Origin: Pandoraea thiooxydans
GTDB lineage: Bacteria > Pseudomonadota > Gammaproteobacteria > Burkholderiales > Burkholderiaceae
Length of the DNA stretch: 64,000 nucleotides
Reading direction: 5' to 3'
Assembly: GCF_001931675.1 (NCBI RefSeq)
Contig: NZ_CP014839.1
Span: 930,001-994,000, forward strand
Below are positions 8,072-17,458 of this stretch, piece after piece. Numbering within the stretch: the stretch's first letter is position 1; each line of letters opens with the position of its first letter. Below the pieces are notes generated by a model. The model did no database searches and was not told the origin of the DNA. It saw nothing but the letters and a program-made list of their open reading frames with translations. Made by a program: the position numbers and the translations under genes.

Positions 8072-10615
8072 ATGAATTTTCCGGGGTTGGCGCGCCAGGC
8101 GTGGCGCATGTTGCGGCGCGACTGGCGCGCCGCAGAGTTGCATTTGCTGTCGGTGGCATTGGTGCTGGCGGTGGCTGCCCTGTCCAGCGTCGGCTTTCTG
8201 GCCGATCGCATGAGACTCGGTTTGGCGCAGGACGCGCACCAGATGCTGGGCGCGGATCTGGTCGTGCGCGGCGATGCGCCGCTGGCGCCCGATTTCGCCC
8301 AACACGCCACGCAGCTTGGGCTGCGAACTGCCCAAACCGCGGTTTTTCCCAGTATGGTCACTGCCGTGCCGGCCGATGGCGGGGAGGCTCCCGGCCGGCT
8401 GGTGTCGCTCAAGGCGGTTTCGTCAGGCTATCCATTGCGCGGCCAATTGCGTATCGCGCGCACTCCCGGGGACTCGTCATCGGCCGGCGTGGCTGCCGAT
8501 GGCATTCCCGCGCCGGGTACCGTGTGGGTCGACCGGGCATTGCTCGAGGCGCTGCACTTGCAGCTTGGCGGCACCGTCCGGATCGGTACCCGCTCGTTCG
8601 TCGTCGGCGCACGCATCACGCGCGAGATGGATCGCGGCTTCGGATTCAGCAGTCTCGCGCCGCGCGTGATGATGCGCCTCGACGAGTTGCCGTCGACTGG
8701 CCTGGTGCAATTCGGCAGCCGCATTACCTATCGTTTGCTGGTCGCCGGTGCAAGCGCGCCGATGGCGGCGTATCAGCGCTGGGCCGAGCCGGTGATCCGG
8801 ACGCAGCGGGGCGTGCAGCTCGAAACCCTGCAGGGGCAGCCGCAAATGCAGCAAACCCTGGAGCGGGCCGATCGCTTCCTGTCGCTGGTCGCGCTGCTGG
8901 CCGCCGTACTGGCTGCGGTGGCGATCGGCATTGCCGCGCATCGCTACAGCGCGCGGCATCTGGACAGTTGTGCTGTGATGCGCTGCCTGGGCATTGGGCG
9001 CGGAGCTCTGCGCGCCATGGTTGCGCTCGAATTCATCTACCTGGGGGCGGCCGGCAGCGTGCTCGGCGTGCTGGCTGGGTACGTTGTCCATGGGCTGTTG
9101 CTGCATCAACTGAGCGGCCTGGTGCCGGCCGATCTGCCGCCGCCGTCGTGGCGGCCGGCGGCGCTGGGCGTGGCCAGCGGGCTGTCATTGTTGCTGGGGT
9201 TTGCGTTGCCGCCATTGCTGCCGCTGGCGCGGGTCTCGCCGTTACGGGCCTTGCGTCGCGAGTGGGGCGGCGCAGCGCGTAGTGGCTGGCTGGCCTACGG
9301 CCTGAGCGGTCTGGTGTTCGCCGGTCTGCTGCTGTTCGCGGCGCGCAACGTGCGATTGGGCGCGATGGTGGCCGGCGGATTTGTCGGTGGGGCCCTGGTG
9401 TTTGGCCTGCTGGCGTGGCTGAGCATCGGCGCGCTGGCGCGGTGGGCGCATCGGCCGCATGCCGCCGGCGGCCGCGGTATTGGCTGGCGGTATGCGATCG
9501 CAGGACTGCATCGGCGCGGCCTGGGCAGCGCGCTCCAGGTGGTGGCGTTGACGCTGGGGTTGATGGCTTTGTTGTTGCTGGCCATCACTCGCAATGACCT
9601 GATCGCGGGGTGGCGGCAGTCGACGCCGCCGGGCGCGCCCAACCGTTTCGTGATCGACATTCAGACCGGCCAGCAAGCGCAGGTGGCCCGGCAATTGCAG
9701 ACCGCCGGCATGACCGACGCGAAATTGTGGCCGATGGTCAAGGCGCGCCTGACCGGGATCAACGGGCGGGCCGTGACCGGTGCCAATTACACCGACCCGC
9801 GCGCGCGCCGGCTGGCCGAGCGCGAATTCAATCTCTCCTATACGAATGAGCTCCCGCCGGACGACCGCATCGAAGGCGGGCAGTGGTTTGGCGCCAGTGC
9901 CGGGGCGCCGCAGATTTCGCTGGAAGCCGGTATCGCGAAAACCCTGGGCGTGAAGCTGGGCGATCACCTGCGATTTGAAGTCGCGGGGCAGGTCATCGAG
10001 GCGCCCGTCACCAGTTTGCGCAAGGTGGATTGGGGGTCGATGCGCGTCAATTTCTTCGTTTTGATGCCCCCCAGCGCGCTGCAGGATTTTCCGGCGACCT
10101 GGATCACTGCGTTTCATCTTGCGCCGGGACAGCAGCACATCGTGGATAATCTGCTGCGTGCGATGCCGAATCTGACGGTGATCGATACCGGTGCGTTGCT
10201 CGACAAAGTGCAGCATGTCGTGAATCAGGTAATCGATGCGGTCCAGTCATTGTTCGTCTTCACTTTGGCCGCCGGCTTGCTGGTTTTGTATGCGGCGCTA
10301 TCCGGCACGCGCGACGAGCGCATGCGTGAGTCCGGCGTGTTGCGTGCATTGGGCGCGTCGGCGCGCCAAATCGGCGCGATTCACCGCGCCGAGCTGGTGA
10401 CGGTAGGCGCGCTGGCGGGGCTGTTGGCCGCGGCCGGCGCGGCATTGCTGGGTTGGCTGCTGGCGCGCGAGGTATTCGACTTCAGTCTGGCGTTGAACCC
10501 GTGGCTGGTGCTGGTCGGGGTCGGCGGCGGCATTTTGTGCGCGCTGGCGGGCGGCTGGAGCGGCCTGCGCACGGTATTGCGGCAATCGGCCCTGCGTACG
10601 CTGCGAGAAATTTGA
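8072..10615 (+). CDS. FtsX-like ABC transporter permease (YbbP-like)
   Basis: 847 residues from ATG 8072; an alternative in-frame ATG at 8039 overlaps the upstream gene. Layout is that of large YbbP/LolC-type permeases: N-terminal helix, extracytoplasmic domain (about 50-260), three helices with a first FtsX core, a central hydrophobic segment, a second extracytoplasmic domain, and a C-terminal FtsX core with RALGASARQIGAIHRAEL. YbbP usually pairs with an ATPase (YbbA) and TesA; no ABC ATPase lies next to this gene, so the partner must be elsewhere. Substrate unknown. Confidence 0.85.
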   Translation: MNFPGLARQAWRMLRRDWRAAELHLLSVALVLAVAALSSVGFLADRMRLGLAQDAHQMLGADLVVRGDAPLAPDFAQHATQLGLRTAQTAVFPSMVTAVPADGGEAPGRLVSLKAVSSGYPLRGQLRIARTPGDSSSAGVAADGIPAPGTVWVDRALLEALHLQLGGTVRIGTRSFVVGARITREMDRGFGFSSLAPRVMMRLDELPSTGLVQFGSRITYRLLVAGASAPMAAYQRWAEPVIRTQRGVQLETLQGQPQMQQTLERADRFLSLVALLAAVLAAVAIGIAAHRYSARHLDSCAVMRCLGIGRGALRAMVALEFIYLGAAGSVLGVLAGYVVHGLLLHQLSGLVPADLPPPSWRPAALGVASGLSLLLGFALPPLLPLARVSPLRALRREWGGAARSGWLAYGLSGLVFAGLLLFAARNVRLGAMVAGGFVGGALVFGLLAWLSIGALARWAHRPHAAGGRGIGWRYAIAGLHRRGLGSALQVVALTLGLMALLLLAITRNDLIAGWRQSTPPGAPNRFVIDIQTGQQAQVARQLQTAGMTDAKLWPMVKARLTGINGRAVTGANYTDPRARRLAEREFNLSYTNELPPDDRIEGGQWFGASAGAPQISLEAGIAKTLGVKLGDHLRFEVAGQVIEAPVTSLRKVDWGSMRVNFFVLMPPSALQDFPATWITAFHLAPGQQHIVDNLLRAMPNLTVIDTGALLDKVQHVVNQVIDAVQSLFVFTLAAGLLVLYAALSGTRDERMRESGVLRALGASARQIGAIHRAELVTVGALAGLLAAAGAALLGWLLAREVFDFSLALNPWLVLVGVGGGILCALAGGWSGLRTVLRQSALRTLREI

Positions 10616-10640
10616 TTGAATTGGTAGAGACAGATCATCG

Positions 10641-11066
10641 ATGGCAACGAATTCCGAAACAACCGACGCGCCAGCCGCCGAGCAGGCGCCGAGCGCCTTC
10701 TCATTGCTGGGCGGAGAGCAGGCGGTGCGAACTCTGGTCGACCGCTTTTATGATTTGATGGATCTCGAGCCGGAATTTGCTGGCATACGCCAGTTGCACC
10801 CTGAGTCGCTCGACGGCTCGCGCGATAAGCTTTTCTGGTTTCTGTGCGGCTGGCTGGGCGGGCCGGATCACTATATCGAGCGTTTCGGCCATCCGCGCTT
10901 GCGGGCGCGCCATCTGCCGTTCGCCATCGCCAGCGACGAGCGCGACCAGTGGCTGCGGTGCATGGCATGGGCGATGCAGGATACGGGCGTGCCGCAGGCA
11001 CTGCAGGAGCGGCTGATGCAGGCGTTTTTCCAGACGGCCGACTGGATGCGTAACCGCGCGGGGTGA
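10641..11066 (+). CDS. Group II truncated haemoglobin (trHbO-like)
   Basis: 141 residues. After a ~20-residue Ala/Glu/Pro-rich N-terminus the globin fold reads LLGGEQAVRTLVDRFYDLMD, LFWFLCGWLGGPDHYIERFGHP, then RARHLPFAI with the proximal (F8) His, and WLRCMAWAM, where the Trp fits the conserved Trp-G8 of group II. These proteins bind O2 or NO in the cytoplasm and are linked to peroxide and nitrosative stress. It starts 25 bp after the permease and is followed 44 bp later by the AlaX gene. Confidence 0.88.
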   Translation: MATNSETTDAPAAEQAPSAFSLLGGEQAVRTLVDRFYDLMDLEPEFAGIRQLHPESLDGSRDKLFWFLCGWLGGPDHYIERFGHPRLRARHLPFAIASDERDQWLRCMAWAMQDTGVPQALQERLMQAFFQTADWMRNRAG

Positions 11067-11110
11067 GACCCGTGCGATATCGTTGATCAACGCGACGCGG
11101 GAGGGAGTTG

Positions 11111-11842
11111 ATGGCTACCGAGGCCTTGTTTCGCAGTGACGCCTATTTGCAGGAATGCATGTCGATCGTGACCCGGGTCGATGAAACCGGCATTGCATTG
11201 GATCGCACCGTGTTTTATCCGCATGGCGGCGGCCAGGCCGGCGACGCCGGATGGCTGGTGCTGCCCGACGGCGCGCGCCTGGCGATTGCCGATACGCGCA
11301 AATCGAAGCATCCCGAGGCTACCCCCGACGACGCGGTGCACCTGCCCGCGCCAGGCCAGGAGGCGCTGCTGCAGACGCTGGTGGCGGGCATGCCGGTTGC
11401 CGCGCAGATCGACTGGACTCGCCGCTATCGGCACATGCGTTTTCACACAGCGTCGCATCTGATGTGCGCGGTTTTGCCGTATCCGGTCGATGGCTGCAGC
11501 ATTACGACCGAGTATGCGCGGCTGGATTTCGTCACTAACGAGCCGATTGCGCGCGAGACCGTCGAGGCGGGACTGGCGGCGCTGGTGGCGGGGGCGCACC
11601 CGGTGACGATCGACTCGATCAGCGACGAGGAGCTCGAGGCGCGGCCGGAGCTGGTGCGGACCATGAGCGTCAAGCCGCCGAGCGGACTGGGGCGGGTGCG
11701 GCTGGTGCATGTCGAGGACGTCGATCTGCAGCCTTGCGGCGGAACGCATGTGGCCAACACACGGGAGGTGGGCGAGATGCGGGTCGCCAAGATCGAAAAG
11801 AAAACCGCGCGCACGCGCCGTATCGTATTGGAGCTGGCATGA
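11111..11842 (+). CDS. AlaX-type alanyl-tRNA editing protein
   Basis: 243 residues. It matches the free-standing editing domains related to the AlaRS editing module: FYPHGGGQAGDAG near the N-terminus and the zinc site made of HTASH (HxxxH) and CGGTH (CxxxH). Such proteins hydrolyse Ser- or Gly-tRNA(Ala) mischarged by AlaRS. ATG 11111 is preferred over the adjacent TTG at 11108; GAGGGAG lies just upstream. Its stop overlaps the next start by 4 bp (ATGA at 11839), so it is probably translationally coupled to the DUF924 gene. Confidence 0.88.
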   Translation: MATEALFRSDAYLQECMSIVTRVDETGIALDRTVFYPHGGGQAGDAGWLVLPDGARLAIADTRKSKHPEATPDDAVHLPAPGQEALLQTLVAGMPVAAQIDWTRRYRHMRFHTASHLMCAVLPYPVDGCSITTEYARLDFVTNEPIARETVEAGLAALVAGAHPVTIDSISDEELEARPELVRTMSVKPPSGLGRVRLVHVEDVDLQPCGGTHVANTREVGEMRVAKIEKKTARTRRIVLELA

Positions 11843-12429
11843 GCGCACCCATCGATGCCTGGCAGGAAGTGCTCGATTTCTGGTTCGGCGCGCCTGGCTC
11901 GCCAGAATTCAATGCCGAGCGGAGTTTGTGGTTCACCAAGTCGCCGGCTACCGATCAGGCGATCGGGCGCACGTTCGGCGCGCTTCATGCACGCGCGCTC
12001 GACGGGCAACTCAACGCGTGGGCCGAGGCGCCGGCCAGCGCCTGTGCGTTGATCGTGTTGCTCGATCAGTTCTCGCGCAATCTTTATCGGGACGACGCGC
12101 GTGCCTTTGCCGGCGATGCGCAGGCCCTCGCGCTGGCGCGGCGCATGGTGGATACCGGAGCCGACAGCCAGTTGCCGACGCCGTATCACCGCTGGTTCGT
12201 GTATCTGCCGTTCGAGCATGACGAAAGCCTGCAGAGCCAGCGCGAGTCGCTGCGCCTGTTTGGCTTGCTGGCGCAACGCGAGCAGGTCGCTAGCCCCCTC
12301 GAGTGGGCGCGCAAGCACGCCGAAGTGATCGAGCGATTCGGCCGATACCCGCACCGCAATCGCGCGCTGGGCCGGGTATCGACGCCCGAGGAGGAGGCTT
12401 TCCTGAGGTTGCCGGGATCGTCGTTTTGA
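11839..12429 (+). CDS. DUF924 family protein
   Basis: 196 residues, all-alpha, TPR-like. Family hallmarks are the start VLDFWFG, ALIVLLDQFSRNLYRDDARAFAGD, HRWFVYLPFEHDESLQSQ and the near-terminal FGRYPHRNRALGR. The function of DUF924 is not established. It overlaps the AlaX stop by 4 bp. It ends 17 bp before the convergent LOG gene; no clear terminator separates them. Confidence 0.88.
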   Translation: MSAPIDAWQEVLDFWFGAPGSPEFNAERSLWFTKSPATDQAIGRTFGALHARALDGQLNAWAEAPASACALIVLLDQFSRNLYRDDARAFAGDAQALALARRMVDTGADSQLPTPYHRWFVYLPFEHDESLQSQRESLRLFGLLAQREQVASPLEWARKHAEVIERFGRYPHRNRALGRVSTPEEEAFLRLPGSSF

Positions 12430-12445
12430 GCCGTCCCGGGGGCGC

Positions 12446-13033
12446 TCAGACTTGATCGCGCTGCTGTGACCAGCGATCGACCTGGGCCGGCTTGAAACTC
12501 GCGAGACGATCGAGCAGCGTGGCCGGTTCGTCGGCGATCTGCAATTGATCGAGCTGGGCGCGCTGCAGGAAATTCTCGGTGACCATGTGCTGCAGGAAGC
12601 CAAGCAGCGGGTCGTAGTAGTGCTCGACGTTGAGCAGGCCGATCGGCTTGGCATGGTAGCCGATCTGCAGCCAGGTGAAGACTTCGAACAGTTCCTCGCA
12701 GGTGCCGATTCCGCCGGGCATGGCAATGAATGCATCGGCCTGGTCGGCCATCATCTGCTTGCGCTGGTGCATGTTCGCAACCACGTGCAACTCGGTCAGG
12801 CCGTGGTGCCCCACTTCCTTTTTCAGCAAGGCTTCGGGAATGACGCCGATGGCCTGGCCGCCGTGCTCGAGGACGGCGTCTGCCACGACACCCATCAGGC
12901 CGACCTTGCCGCCGCCATAGATCAGGCGGATCCCACGCTCGGCCAGCCGACGGCCGAGCAAGGCCGCGGCCTGCGCATAGGCCGGGCGCACGCCGGTGCT
13001 GGCGCCGCAGTAGACGCAGACCGACCGCATCAT
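12446..13033 (-). CDS. LOG family protein (cytokinin riboside 5'-monophosphate phosphoribohydrolase type)
   Basis: 195 residues. Rossmann-like fold starting SVCVYCGASTGVRPAY, with YGGGKVGLMGVVADA and the family signature PGGIGTCEELFE. LOG proteins release free base from nucleoside monophosphates; in bacteria the physiological substrate is often unclear. The frame is open upstream to 13210, but that is the shadow of the TetR gene. ATG 13033 overlaps the TetR stop by 4 bp (ATGA), arguing for a TetR-LOG operon. Confidence 0.9.
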   Translation of the reverse strand: MMRSVCVYCGASTGVRPAYAQAAALLGRRLAERGIRLIYGGGKVGLMGVVADAVLEHGGQAIGVIPEALLKKEVGHHGLTELHVVANMHQRKQMMADQADAFIAMPGGIGTCEELFEVFTWLQIGYHAKPIGLLNVEHYYDPLLGFLQHMVTENFLQRAQLDQLQIADEPATLLDRLASFKPAQVDRWSQQRDQV

Positions 13034-13698
13034 GCTGCCCGCTCCGCGTCCTGCTCGCGGGCCATCTTGTCGAACAGTTCGCGCGAGCGCCCGCGCAGAT
13101 AGGGGGCCATCAGCGAGAGGATGTGGTAGCTGGCCAGCCGCAGGTCGGCGCCGATTTCCTCGGGGTCGTTGTATTTTCGCGGGTTCATGACGAATTGATA
13201 GGACAGCCAATAAGTGGAGATGACGACCATATTGGTGGTCAGCGGCTCGATTTCGCCGGGCTTGATATCCATTTCACCGTCGGCCACCAGCAGGTCGCAC
13301 ATCTCCCGCGCGAAGCGCTGCTTGTGAATGATGATCTGCTTGAAGTGGGTCTCGAGCGTGCGGTTGCGCGCCAGCAGGTCGTTCAGGTCGCGATACAGGA
13401 AGCGGTATTGCCACAGGAAACCGATCAGGTATTGCAGGTAGGTCCAGACCTCGTCGATCAGCGGCTTGTGATCGTCGGGCAGGCGCAGGCGCCGTTCGAT
13501 TTCATGTTCGAACTGCGCAAAGATGCTGTTGATGATGTCGTCTTTGTTACGGAAATGGTAGTAAAGATTGCCGGGGCTGATTTTCATCTCCTCGGCAATC
13601 GTGGTTGTGGTGACGTTGGGTTCGCCGATGTCATTGAACAATCTCAGCGAAACTTCGAGAATCCGTTCGCGAGTACGGCGCGGCGGTTTTGCTTCCAT
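13030..13698 (-). CDS. TetR/AcrR-family transcriptional regulator
   Basis: 222 residues. N-terminal helix-turn-helix: TRERILEVSLRLFNDIGEPN, TTTTIAEEMKISPGNLYYHFRNKDDI. The ligand-binding half is a long helical domain with LWQYRFLYRDLNDLLARN, as in a Burkholderia-type TetR subgroup with a conserved C-terminal domain. It is first in a two-gene unit with the LOG gene. The 135-bp gap upstream contains an AT-rich stretch (around 13735-13765) that would hold its promoter. Target genes unknown. Confidence 0.87.
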   Translation of the reverse strand: MEAKPPRRTRERILEVSLRLFNDIGEPNVTTTTIAEEMKISPGNLYYHFRNKDDIINSIFAQFEHEIERRLRLPDDHKPLIDEVWTYLQYLIGFLWQYRFLYRDLNDLLARNRTLETHFKQIIIHKQRFAREMCDLLVADGEMDIKPGEIEPLTTNMVVISTYWLSYQFVMNPRKYNDPEEIGADLRLASYHILSLMAPYLRGRSRELFDKMAREQDAERAA

Positions 13699-13834
13699 GA
13701 CTGGCGGCCCGGTATGCGGAGGAGCTTCCGCTAGCGTTTATCGGAATGTTTTCCGATTGATTATACCCGGCGCGATTGGGCTGCCAAGCTCGTTTTAGCC
13801 TCAAGGGCATGGAGGATGCGGGCCGCGCCGCATC

Positions 13835-14872
13835 TCACGCGGTTTGCGCGACGGGCCCGGCGTTGGCGCTGCGTGGGTGCAGGTGGGCGAGAAACTCCAT
13901 CGACGCAGCTTGCCAGGAGAAACGCTCGGCCCAGGCGCGGGCGCCCTGGCGCGGCACTTTCAGCGCGTTCAGGCAAGCTTCGCGCAGATCTTCGTGTAGC
14001 GCGCCAGCGCTTCCCGGGGCGCTGCCGGCGAGCACGTCGATCGGGCCAGTCACCGGGTAGGCGGCGACCGGCAGGCCGCAGGCCATTGCTTCGAGCAGGA
14101 CCAGGCCGAAGGTGTCGGTTTTGCTGGGAAACACGAACACGTCGGCCGAGGCATAGACCTTGGCCAATTCAGGCTGCGAGAGCATGCCGAGGTAATTGAC
14201 GTCGGGGTAGCGCGAGCGCAGATGGGCCAGTTGAGGGCCCTCGCCGGCCACCCACTTGGAGCCGGGCAGGTCGAGCGCGAGAAATGCTTCGATGTTTTTT
14301 TCGACCGCGACGCGCCCGACGTATAGAAAAATCGGATGGGAGGTGTTCAGGACATGGGATTCCTGCGGGTGGAAGATGTCCAGGTCCACGCCACGGGTCC
14401 AAAGCGTCACATTCTTGAAGCCGTTCGCTTCGAGGTCGCGCTTGACGACCGGTGTGGGCGCCATCACCGCTTGCGAGCGGCTATGAAACCAGCGCAGAAA
14501 GCGGTAGGTCGCCGACAGCGGGATGCCGAAGCGCGCCTGAACGTATTCCGGAAAGCGCGTGTGATAGGCGGTAGTGAACGGAAAGCCGTTGCGCACTGCC
14601 CAGCGGCGGGCGGCCAGACCGAGCGGGCCCTCGGTGGCGATGTGCAGGGCGTCCGGACGAAAGGTCTCGACCCGCTGCGTAAAACGCTGCGCCGGCAGGA
14701 TCGACAGGCGGATCTCGGGGTACGTGGGGCACGGTACGGTACGGAACTCGAGCGGCGTGAGCATTTCCACGGTGTGGCCAAGCAGTTGAAGCTGCGCGGT
14801 GGTGTTTTTCAGCGTGCGGACCACGCCATTGATTTGCGGCTCCCAGGCGTCGGTAACGATCATGATTCTCAT
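13835..14872 (-). CDS. GT4-family glycosyltransferase (mannosyltransferase-like)
   Basis: 345 residues. GT-B fold: N-terminal RIMIVTDAWEPQINGVVRTL, central HTRFPEYVQARFG, then FLYVGRVAVEKN and the C-terminal donor-binding motif FVFPSKTDTFGLVLLEAMACGLPVAA with the E-x7-E arrangement. This is the pattern of GDP-mannose-dependent mannosyltransferases acting on lipid acceptors, but the acceptor here is unknown. It lies 42 bp after a LpxH-like phosphoesterase gene on the same strand, which suggests a shared role in glycolipid or envelope lipid synthesis. GAGAGG precedes ATG 14872. Confidence 0.88.
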   Translation of the reverse strand: MRIMIVTDAWEPQINGVVRTLKNTTAQLQLLGHTVEMLTPLEFRTVPCPTYPEIRLSILPAQRFTQRVETFRPDALHIATEGPLGLAARRWAVRNGFPFTTAYHTRFPEYVQARFGIPLSATYRFLRWFHSRSQAVMAPTPVVKRDLEANGFKNVTLWTRGVDLDIFHPQESHVLNTSHPIFLYVGRVAVEKNIEAFLALDLPGSKWVAGEGPQLAHLRSRYPDVNYLGMLSQPELAKVYASADVFVFPSKTDTFGLVLLEAMACGLPVAAYPVTGPIDVLAGSAPGSAGALHEDLREACLNALKVPRQGARAWAERFSWQAASMEFLAHLHPRSANAGPVAQTA

Positions 14873-14914
14873 AAGGATGCCTCTCGGTCGCTCATTGAAA
14901 ATAAAAGGGCGTTG

Positions 14915-15832
14915 TTAAACGGTGGTACGGCTTTTGAGTGTCTGCGCGGCGGCGCCTTGCCGCTGCGTCCAGTAGACGATGCGCAGTTCGCCCTCGTCGG
15001 TCTCCACGAGCGCGGACAGACTCTCGACCCAATCGCCGTCGTTGCAGTAAAGGACGCCGTCGATATCGCGTATTTCAGCTTTATGGATGTGCCCGCATAC
15101 GACGCCGTCGCAGCCGCGCCGGCGCGCCTCGTCGGCCATTACGTGTTCGAACGCGGAGATGAAATTGACCGCGTTTTTCACCTGATGCTTGAGATATTGC
15201 GACAGCGACCAGTACGGAAAGCCGAGCCGGTGACGCACGCGATTGAACCAGCGGTTGAGCACCAGCACCATTGTGTAGAGCGAGTCGCCCAGGTAAGCGA
15301 GCCATTTGGCGTGCTGGACCACGCCGTCGAACAGGTCGCCATGAGTGATCCACAGGCGCTGGCCGGCCAGCGTGGTGTGAAACGCTTCATCGCGTACTGC
15401 GATGTCGCCAAACGCCAGCCCGCAAAATTGCCGCGCGACTTCGTCGTGATTGCCCGGCACATAGGTGACCTGCGTGCCTTTGCGGGCTTTGCGCAGCAAC
15501 TTCTGTACGACGTCGTTGTGCGCCTGCGGCCAGTGCCAACCCTTGCGAAGATGCCAGCCGTCGATGATGTCGCCCACGAGGTAGAGGTAGTCGGATTCGT
15601 GGTGGCGCAGGAAATCGAGCAGGTAATCAGCCTGGCATCCGTTGGTGCCGAGGTGGATGTCGGACAGCCAGATCGCCCGATAACGTCGAGCGTTCTCGGG
15701 CGGCGGGCTGTGCCGGTCCGTATCGGGGTCGTCGTGACGCAACCCGCTCGGGCTCACGAAGGGACGCTCGACCGGAAAGTTGTCACTCTGGCGAGCCAGG
15801 GTGCGCGAAAACATTCTGTGTGGTGTCGTCAT
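14915..15832 (-). CDS. UDP-2,3-diacylglucosamine pyrophosphatase-like metallophosphoesterase
   Basis: 305 residues from ATG 15832 (an in-frame TTG at 15850 would add six). The metal-binding motifs are in order: WLSDIHLGTNG, GDIIDGW, PGNHDE, THGD and CGHIHKAE. This is the LpxH/LpxH2-like arrangement, with a long central helical insert (about 190-240). LpxH removes UMP from UDP-diacyl-GlcN in lipid A synthesis; the ~50-residue N-terminal extension and the linked GT4 gene suggest a paralogue serving another lipid. Substrate is inference. Confidence 0.82.
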   Translation of the reverse strand: MTTPHRMFSRTLARQSDNFPVERPFVSPSGLRHDDPDTDRHSPPPENARRYRAIWLSDIHLGTNGCQADYLLDFLRHHESDYLYLVGDIIDGWHLRKGWHWPQAHNDVVQKLLRKARKGTQVTYVPGNHDEVARQFCGLAFGDIAVRDEAFHTTLAGQRLWITHGDLFDGVVQHAKWLAYLGDSLYTMVLVLNRWFNRVRHRLGFPYWSLSQYLKHQVKNAVNFISAFEHVMADEARRRGCDGVVCGHIHKAEIRDIDGVLYCNDGDWVESLSALVETDEGELRIVYWTQRQGAAAQTLKSRTTV

Positions 15833-16043
15833 GCCGACCGTCCATCGCAATCAACATGACCGCATTGCGCCATGCCGATGTGAAATGCCGATGACAGTCA
15901 CAATGTGAAGCGCGCTGTTGTGCTTTGCCAACAGCGGCGGATGACGTGGTCCGGATCGCGCCGCACTGCGCGTGCGGACACTTTTGTCGACCCGACGCGA
16001 CTTGCGCGGTGTCTTTGCCGGGATGGGGGATGCGTGCGCGCGG

Positions 16044-16595
16044 TCAGGCGGGCCTGGGGACGCTCGGCGTTTCGATGACGCTGACGAGCCGTGTGCCGGC
16101 CAGACGGTCGTGCAGGAACTGACGGTCGCGGTCGATGAACATGGTGCAGGCCCATAGCGCCACCCAGGCGCTCGCCACGCCAACGCTGCTCCAGTCCTTG
16201 ATGCCGAACAGCCAATCCAGCGCCATGCCGGGCACAAACCACAGCCAGCAAAGACAATAGCGCAGCACGGCGCGAGGCAGCGAAACCGCACGCAGGTCGG
16301 CGCCGACGACGCGGATTTTCCAGGTTTTCATCGGCAGGGTCTGGCCGCCGTGGCGCCAGAACCACGTGAAGTACGCGCCGAGGACCAGGAACAGCCAGAG
16401 TTGCAGCGCATGACGGTACATCAGTGCGCTGCGTTGCTGTGTCAGGGTGCTGAACAGGTAGCCGGTGATGAACAGCACGCCGAACAGGATCAACGCTTCA
16501 TAAATCACGCAGAGCACGCGCCGACGCAATGTCGGCACGGCGAGCAGGGCCGGGGCGGCGGGACAGGGCGCAGTGGCGTGGGTGGAATCGGACAT
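16044..16595 (-). CDS. RDD family membrane protein
   Basis: 183 residues with about three or four membrane helices. The RDD signature is seen as TLRRRVLCVIYEALILFGVLF near the N-terminus, GGQTLPMKTWKIRVV in the middle and FLHDRLAGTRLV at the end. RDD proteins are small inner-membrane proteins of mostly unknown transport role. It is the last gene of the minus-strand group sigma-DUF3619-DUF3106-RDD, 136 bp after DUF3106. Confidence 0.85.
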   Translation of the reverse strand: MSDSTHATAPCPAAPALLAVPTLRRRVLCVIYEALILFGVLFITGYLFSTLTQQRSALMYRHALQLWLFLVLGAYFTWFWRHGGQTLPMKTWKIRVVGADLRAVSLPRAVLRYCLCWLWFVPGMALDWLFGIKDWSSVGVASAWVALWACTMFIDRDRQFLHDRLAGTRLVSVIETPSVPRPA

Positions 16596-16731
16596 TGCGG
16601 CGCGTGGTCGGTTACGGAGTATCGGGCGGCGACTGACGAGTGCCTCGGTTGGCCGACATTATCTGCCAGAAATGCCGGTTCGAGGGGACTGTCGCCGCGA
16701 CGAGAAGGTGATTGCCGCGGCCGGCCCGCTC

Positions 16732-17439
16732 TCAATGCTGATAGAGATCGGAGTTGACCGGCGATGGCGGCGAGGACGGCAGCGCCGCAGGGGCCGAGGC
16801 AGGCAGTGCCGAGGCGGCTGCCGGGGCGCTGGCGGCCTGGGCTGCGCGGCGGTGGACCGCGTCGTAGGGATTCTGAACGCCGGGCTTGCCGCTGGGCGGC
16901 GCCGTGACGACGCTGGGTCGCTTGCGATCACGATATTCCGCCGCTAGCCGCTTCTTCTGAGCCTCTGACAATTGCTGGTATTTTTTCCAAGCCTCGGCCT
17001 TGGCGTCGGGCGGCAGCGACTTTGCATTGAGATAGTTTTCGCGGGCGATACGCTTTTGCTGCGGTGTCAGCCTGAGCCAGGCGCGCATGCGTTCGTGCAG
17101 CCGGTCACGGCCGGCCGGCGACAGTTTGTGATACCGCCGGGCAATGGCGAGCCACTTGTCGCGCTGGAACTGGCTCATATGCCCCCAACTGTCTGCCAAT
17201 GGGGCGAGCGCGCTCTTTTGGGCCGGCGTCAGGGCCAGCCAGGCCGCCGAGAGCTTCACCGGGGCGGCGGCCTGCGACGCACCGCCTGCCGACGCGCCGA
17301 CGGCTGCTCCGACCTGTGTGGATGGCATGACCGGGGAGGGACCGGCCGGGAGCCGGGCGGGACGCCACCATACCACCGCGCCGACGATGGCGGCGATGAC
17401 CAGCAATGTCAGCAGGAGAGGGCGGGTGCGGATCGTCAC
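16732..17439 (-). CDS. DUF3106 domain protein with N-terminal membrane anchor
   Basis: 235 residues. One hydrophobic helix (about residues 8-25) is followed by an exported or cytoplasmic helical domain with the DUF3106 repeat style: ALTPAQKSALAPLADSWGHM, FQRDKWLAIARRYHKLSP, RMRAWLRLTPQQKRIARENY and LSEAQKKRLAAEYRDRK. The C-terminus is Ala/Pro/Ser-rich low complexity. The domain resembles Spy/CpxP-like helical stress proteins in style only. It follows DUF3619 by 19 bp. Confidence 0.82.
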   Translation of the reverse strand: MTIRTRPLLLTLLVIAAIVGAVVWWRPARLPAGPSPVMPSTQVGAAVGASAGGASQAAAPVKLSAAWLALTPAQKSALAPLADSWGHMSQFQRDKWLAIARRYHKLSPAGRDRLHERMRAWLRLTPQQKRIARENYLNAKSLPPDAKAEAWKKYQQLSEAQKKRLAAEYRDRKRPSVVTAPPSGKPGVQNPYDAVHRRAAQAASAPAAASALPASAPAALPSSPPSPVNSDLYQH

Positions 17440-17458
17440 GGGGCGTTTGGAGACGGCG

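Noticed and set aside
14336-15859. 507-residue plus-strand frame opposite the GT4 and phosphoesterase genes
   Set aside because: Covers two well-recognised minus-strand genes and their gap; composition is shadow-like.
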